Source: JBAYVY01 sp041674345 (GTDB lineage: Bacteria; Planctomycetota; Phycisphaerae; Phycisphaerales; Zrk34). From it: DNA of 7,547 nt. Where the stretch lies: NCBI GenBank assembly GCA_041674345.1, contig JBAYVY010000176.1, positions 1 through 7,547 on the forward strand, read 5' to 3'. Shown here piece by piece: positions 5,049 to 7,547 of the stretch. The first letter of the stretch is position 1, and each line of letters begins with the position of its first letter. The position numbers and the translations under genes are program-made. The notes under the pieces were generated by a model, which saw only the letters and a list, made by a program, of their open reading frames with translations, searched no databases and was not told where the DNA came from.

Positions 5049-6088
5049 CGCGATTGACACGACCGATTTATCTGTTGCTCTTACTGCTGCTGGCCGGTTG
5101 CGCCACGACACCGCGCGCTGCGCCGCTCAGCGGTGAAGCCGCGGCTTATCAGCGGGATGTGGCGATGCTGACGTCGGAGAAGTTCGAGGGGCGCGGGGCG
5201 GGGACGGGGGGGAATGAAATGGCGACGGCGTGGCTGGTCGAGCGGTTTCGGGAGATCGGGTTGAGGCCAGCGTTTTCGGGATCGTATTTGCAGGGGTTCG
5301 CGCTGGCGGATGGAACGGTGGTGAATAATGTTGGGGGATATATTCCGGGAACACTTCCGGGGGCGGGGGCCGGGGCCGGGGCCGGGCCTGCTGAAGCAGG
5401 CCCGCCTCGGGGACCGGGAGTTATTATTGTCGGGGCGCATCTGGATCATTTGGGGTATGGGGAGCGGGACAGTTTTTCTTACGTTCATGCGATTCATCCG
5501 GGGGCGGATGACAATGCTTCGGGCGTGGCGGGGTTGTTGCTGCTGGCGCGGCGATATGCGCAGCGCATCGCGGACGATAGCGCGTCGGCGAATCGTCCGG
5601 CGATTCTGTTCGTGGCGTTCAACGCGGAGGAATGGAAGATGGCCGGGTCGAAGTATTTCGTGTCGCATCTGAACGAAACGCGATGGGGCAAGTCACAGAT
5701 CATCGCGATGGTGAACATGGACATGATCGGGCGATTGCGGGGCGACATGCTGTACGTGTTCGGACTGGACACGTCGCCGCAGTGGGCGGATCGGTTGGCG
5801 CGCGCGACGGCGGGTGCGAAATCGACATTGCGTGTGCGGACGTTCGGCACGGCGAACACGGCGAGCGATCAGCAGCCGTTCGCGGAGGCGGGTAATCCGG
5901 GGGAGACGGGGGTGCCGGGGGTGCCGGGGATTCCGGGGGGACCGGGGATTCCGGGGGTGCCGGTGCTGCAATTTTTCACGGGGAAACATGAGGATTACCA
6001 CCGGATCACGGACACGGCTGAAAAGATTAATTCCGAGGGCGCGGTGCGTGTGGTGGATGTGGTGGACAGGGTGATTTCGGATTTTTGA
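5045..6088 (+). CDS. M28-family zinc aminopeptidase, lipoprotein, 347 residues
   Basis: It is a di-zinc exopeptidase, probably removing N-terminal residues from peptides outside the cytoplasmic membrane. A leucine-rich signal peptide ends in the lipobox LLAGC (Cys19). The M28 site is intact: His132 and catalytic Asp134 in AHLDHLG, bridging Asp155/156 in GADDNASG, catalytic Glu195 and zinc Glu196 in NAEEW, Asp226 in NMDMIGR, and His319 in HEDYHRITDT. Two low-complexity insertions depart from the family: a Gly/Ala stretch (about 106-124) just before the strand leading to His132, and eight G-x-y triplets (283-306) inside what is normally an AGIPVL-type strand near His319. Glycine codons are mostly GGG. 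The start is TTG 5045, overlapping the upstream stop; TTG 5054 is possible. The final residues ISDF and the stop come from the adjoining heptamer repeat. Confidence 0.9.
   Translation: MTRLTRPIYLLLLLLLAGCATTPRAAPLSGEAAAYQRDVAMLTSEKFEGRGAGTGGNEMATAWLVERFREIGLRPAFSGSYLQGFALADGTVVNNVGGYIPGTLPGAGAGAGAGPAEAGPPRGPGVIIVGAHLDHLGYGERDSFSYVHAIHPGADDNASGVAGLLLLARRYAQRIADDSASANRPAILFVAFNAEEWKMAGSKYFVSHLNETRWGKSQIIAMVNMDMIGRLRGDMLYVFGLDTSPQWADRLARATAGAKSTLRVRTFGTANTASDQQPFAEAGNPGETGVPGVPGIPGGPGIPGVPVLQFFTGKHEDYHRITDTAEKINSEGAVRVVDVVDRVISDF
5359..5386 (+). other. G-run cluster, possible G-quadruplex in the peptidase gene
   Basis: Five runs of 3-5 G are separated by only C or CC on the coding strand, encoding the Gly/Ala part of the first insertion. 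This meets the usual sequence pattern for a G-quadruplex in DNA or mRNA, though competing G-C pairing is likely because the loops are C. Confidence 0.5.
5383..5404. repeat. 22-bp perfect palindrome inside the peptidase gene
   Basis: The 10-bp arms CGGGCCTGCT and AGCAGGCCCG surround GA. It encodes residues 113-120 (GAGPAEAG region), outside the conserved M28 core. It directly follows the G-run cluster and has the look of a small inserted repeat unit. Confidence 0.7.
5891..5962 (+). repeat. 9-bp coding repeats giving eight collagen-like G-x-y triplets
   Basis: The units read GNP, GET, GVP, GVP, GIP, GGP, GIP, GVP and are built from near-identical 9-mers of the type GGGGTGCCG and GGGATTCCG. They lie inside the peptidase, immediately before VLQFFTG and the last zinc ligand, and look like slippage expansion of a single ancestral GIPV-type codon set. 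Seven G-runs on this strand (5899-5957) are also quadruplex-compatible. Confidence 0.8.
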
Positions 6089-6186
6089 TTTTGGATTTGT
6101 GATTTGTGATTGGCGGAAATCATCCCGGCCAAGCCGCGGACGGCATGACCGGGCTTGGCAAATCGCAAATCCAAAATCACAAATCA
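6073..6186. repeat. Heptamer-hairpin-heptamer element A (between convergent genes)
   Basis: On the left, 7-bp units GATTTCG, GATTTTT, GATTTTG, GATTTGT, GATTTGT run from 6073 to 6107. On the right, CAAATCG, CAAATCC, AAAATCA, CAAATCA run from 6159 to 6186. The arms 6080-6106 and 6159-6185 are reverse complements at 25 of 27 positions. The 38-bp palindromic repeat copy 2 lies between them. The element fills the gap between the peptidase (ends 6088) and the TPR gene (ends 6197), and would form a hairpin in both transcripts; a bidirectional 3'-end role is plausible. It contains the peptidase stop codon. Confidence 0.85.
6121..6158 (+). repeat. Dispersed 38-bp palindromic repeat, copy 2
   Basis: It begins CATCCCGGCCAAGCCG and ends GGCATGACCGGGCTTGG, differing from copy 1 at two positions. 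The hairpin keeps the inner GCCG/CGGC stem and has one C-A mismatch in the outer stem. It begins 32 bp after the peptidase stop, in the orientation of that gene, as copy 1 does relative to the zinc-ribbon gene. Confidence 0.85.
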
Positions 6187-6196
6187 CCCATTCCGT

Positions 6197-7547
6197 TCAC
6201 GCGGCGTTTCGCCACTGGCGGGCTTCGCCATCGCGGCCGAGACGGTCGAGCCAGTGGGCGATGCGTTGTCGAAGCAGGGGTTTGTCCACGGAGTCGGCCA
6301 GACGTGCGACGGCATGGGGGCGACGGGCGGTCATGACTTCGATCGCGCCGGCCAGGGCGTGCAGTTCGATGTGATCGGGTTTGCGGGCGAGAGCGGCGTT
6401 GAGGACGGCGAGCGCGGCTTCGGCGGCGCCATCTTCGAGGAGCATTTCGGCGCGACAGAGCGCGGCCTGCGCGTACCCGCCGTTGATGCGGAGGGCGCGT
6501 TCGCTGTTGATCGCGGCGTGATCGCGCTGACCGAGGTGACGATGGCAGACGGCCAGGTGATGATGCAGGTCGGCGTAGCCGGGCTTGAGTTCGGCTTTTT
6601 GTTCGAGGGTGGAAGCGGCTTCGTGCAGAAGCATGGCGAGGACGGACGGTTGTTCTTCAGGGCCTTGAAGTTCATCGCCCTGTTGCCGGAGCATGAGTCG
6701 GCCGGGCGTGGCGGCGAGCCAGGCGTCGGCGAGGAGGGCCTGGCGTTGCGAATCATCGGCGGCGTGATGGAGCAGGCGCGCGGCGCGCGCGGCCAGGCGA
6801 TCGCGTCCGAGCAGCGTGGCGCAGACGGCGAGGGAGGCGAGGGCACGCACGGCGGCCGGATCAGATTCGGATTGGCGGGCCAGACGCCACCAGAGGCGGC
6901 CGGCCTGCGCGAAGCGGCCGCAGCGATGATGATGGGCGGCGAGGGCGGCGGCGCGGGCGGGGTGATCGGCGGGCAGACGATGCGCGTGACGGACCATGAT
7001 TTGTTCGTGGCCCAGTTCGCCGGCCAGTTCGGCGGCGAGCATGGCCAGGGGCAGTTCGTCGGGATGTTGCTCGCAGAGGCGGGTCAGGTGATCGAGGGCT
7101 TCGTGTTTGCGATCGGCCTGCCGGAGCAATCGCACGACGCGAAGTTGCATGGCTGGTTCATCGACGAGGCGGTAGCGTTCGAGCATCGCGATGGCGCGGG
7201 CGGGCTGGTGGTCGCGTTCGCACAGGTCGGCCAGGGTGATGATGTCGGCGGAGTTCCAAGTTTCATGCTCCAGGTTCAAAGTCGCGGAAGGCGTTCCCGC
7301 CGACTTGGAACCTTGAACTTTGAACCTTGAACCTTGAACTTTGAACTTTGAATCGGACAACAGCAGCAGATGTTCGAGGCAGGCGATGGCCTGGTCGTGG
7401 CGGCCGAGCTGCTCGAGGGCGGCGGCGATGAGACGAAGTGCGGCGGGATGACGCGGGGCCAGACGGGTGATTTGACGCCAGACCGTGATGGCGTCATCGG
7501 GGCGTTGAAGTTGCATCAGCGCTTTACCGCGCAGGAGCAGTTGTTCG
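6197..7547 (-). CDS. TPR-repeat protein, N-terminus beyond the right edge
   Basis: About 449 residues are visible. The frame is open through the right edge, so an internal ATG at 7516 is not taken as the start: the ten codons before it (EQLLLRGKAL) already belong to a TPR helix. The protein is a chain of 34-residue helix-turn-helix units with the usual A/L/G/Y positions, for example ALRLIAAALEQLGRHDQAIACLE, QLRVVRLLRQADRKHEALDHL, AVCHRHLGQRDHAAINSERAL and CRAEMLLEDGAAEAALAVLN. TPR arrays are protein-binding scaffolds; no enzyme domain is seen, so partner and role are unknown. Counting from Met 7516, residues 56-87 (KFKVQGSRFKVQGS and on to NLEHETW) do not fit the TPR pattern and come from repeat element B. 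The middle (about 190-280) is a less regular, Ala/Leu/Arg-rich helical array. Confidence 0.85.
   Translation of the reverse strand, partial: EQLLLRGKALMQLQRPDDAITVWRQITRLAPRHPAALRLIAAALEQLGRHDQAIACLEHLLLLSDSKFKVQGSRFKVQGSKSAGTPSATLNLEHETWNSADIITLADLCERDHQPARAIAMLERYRLVDEPAMQLRVVRLLRQADRKHEALDHLTRLCEQHPDELPLAMLAAELAGELGHEQIMVRHAHRLPADHPARAAALAAHHHRCGRFAQAGRLWWRLARQSESDPAAVRALASLAVCATLLGRDRLAARAARLLHHAADDSQRQALLADAWLAATPGRLMLRQQGDELQGPEEQPSVLAMLLHEAASTLEQKAELKPGYADLHHHLAVCHRHLGQRDHAAINSERALRINGGYAQAALCRAEMLLEDGAAEAALAVLNAALARKPDHIELHALAGAIEVMTARRPHAVARLADSVDKPLLRQRIAHWLDRLGRDGEARQWRNAA
7254..7352. repeat. Heptamer-hairpin-heptamer element B, in frame inside the TPR gene
   Basis: From 7304 to 7352 the plus strand reads seven 7-bp units: CTTGGAA, CCTTGAA, CTTTGAA, CCTTGAA, CCTTGAA, CTTTGAA, CTTTGAA. 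From 7281 back to 7254 the minus strand reads CTTTGAA, CCTGGAG, CATGAAA, CTTGGAA, that is, the same units inverted. Between them is a GC-rich hairpin core (7282-7303), and the whole segment 7273-7312 folds as an imperfect stem with a GGCG loop. The element is 99 bp, 33 codons, without stops in the TPR frame. It falls exactly between two TPR units. Confidence 0.85.

Noticed and set aside
6155..7330. Long plus-strand frame (391 codons) opposite the TPR gene
   Set aside because: Gly/Val/Ala-rich sequence without domain motifs, starting inside repeat element A and ending inside element B. The minus frame has a clear TPR periodicity and runs off the edge, so this is its antisense shadow.
7304..7352. 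Heptamer array considered as a CRISPR array
   Set aside because: Units are 7 bp and directly adjacent with no spacers, and no cas gene is present.

Overview
The window is GC-rich bacterial chromosome, most likely from a planctomycete (Phycisphaerae-like). The evidence is the divergent N-terminal half of Rho, two lipoproteins with clear lipoboxes, loosely packed genes on both strands and many short palindromic repeats. This assignment is an inference from sequence character, not a database result. There are no rRNA or tRNA genes, no CRISPR array, and no transposase, phage or defence gene.

Layout, left to right. At 1-416 (minus) is the N-terminal part of transcription terminator Rho, cut by the left edge, with its own sigma70-like promoter. 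It is divergent from 612-1898 (plus), a lipoprotein of unknown function whose 3' end overlaps the convergent GNAT acetyltransferase gene (1820-2437, minus). The 2438-2793 gap holds an intrinsic terminator, a candidate 37-residue ORF with its own promoter, and copy 1 of a 38-bp palindromic repeat. Next on the minus strand are a membrane protein with a double zinc ribbon (2794-3423) and leuB, 3-isopropylmalate dehydrogenase (3522-4619). A large inverted repeat (4678-4774) ends on a perfect TATAAT box ahead of a two-gene plus-strand unit: a 78-residue membrane protein overlapping an M28-family zinc aminopeptidase lipoprotein (4812-6088). Beyond a repeat-filled 108-bp gap, a TPR protein (6197 to the right edge, minus) converges on the peptidase.

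The genes do not form one pathway; they look like ordinary housekeeping and envelope genes. The unusual layer is the repeats. Two compact elements, 6073-6186 and 7254-7352, share one architecture: heptanucleotide units, a GC-rich hairpin core, then heptanucleotide units in inverted orientation. The first lies between convergent genes and supplies the peptidase stop codon. The second lies in frame inside the TPR gene, adding 33 codons at a boundary between repeats. A 38-bp hairpin sequence occurs twice, each time 24-32 bp after a stop codon and in the same orientation as the gene. Further palindromic or GGG-rich insertions sit inside the peptidase gene. Together they suggest a genome colonised by small non-coding repeat families that serve as 3'-end structures and sometimes become protein sequence.
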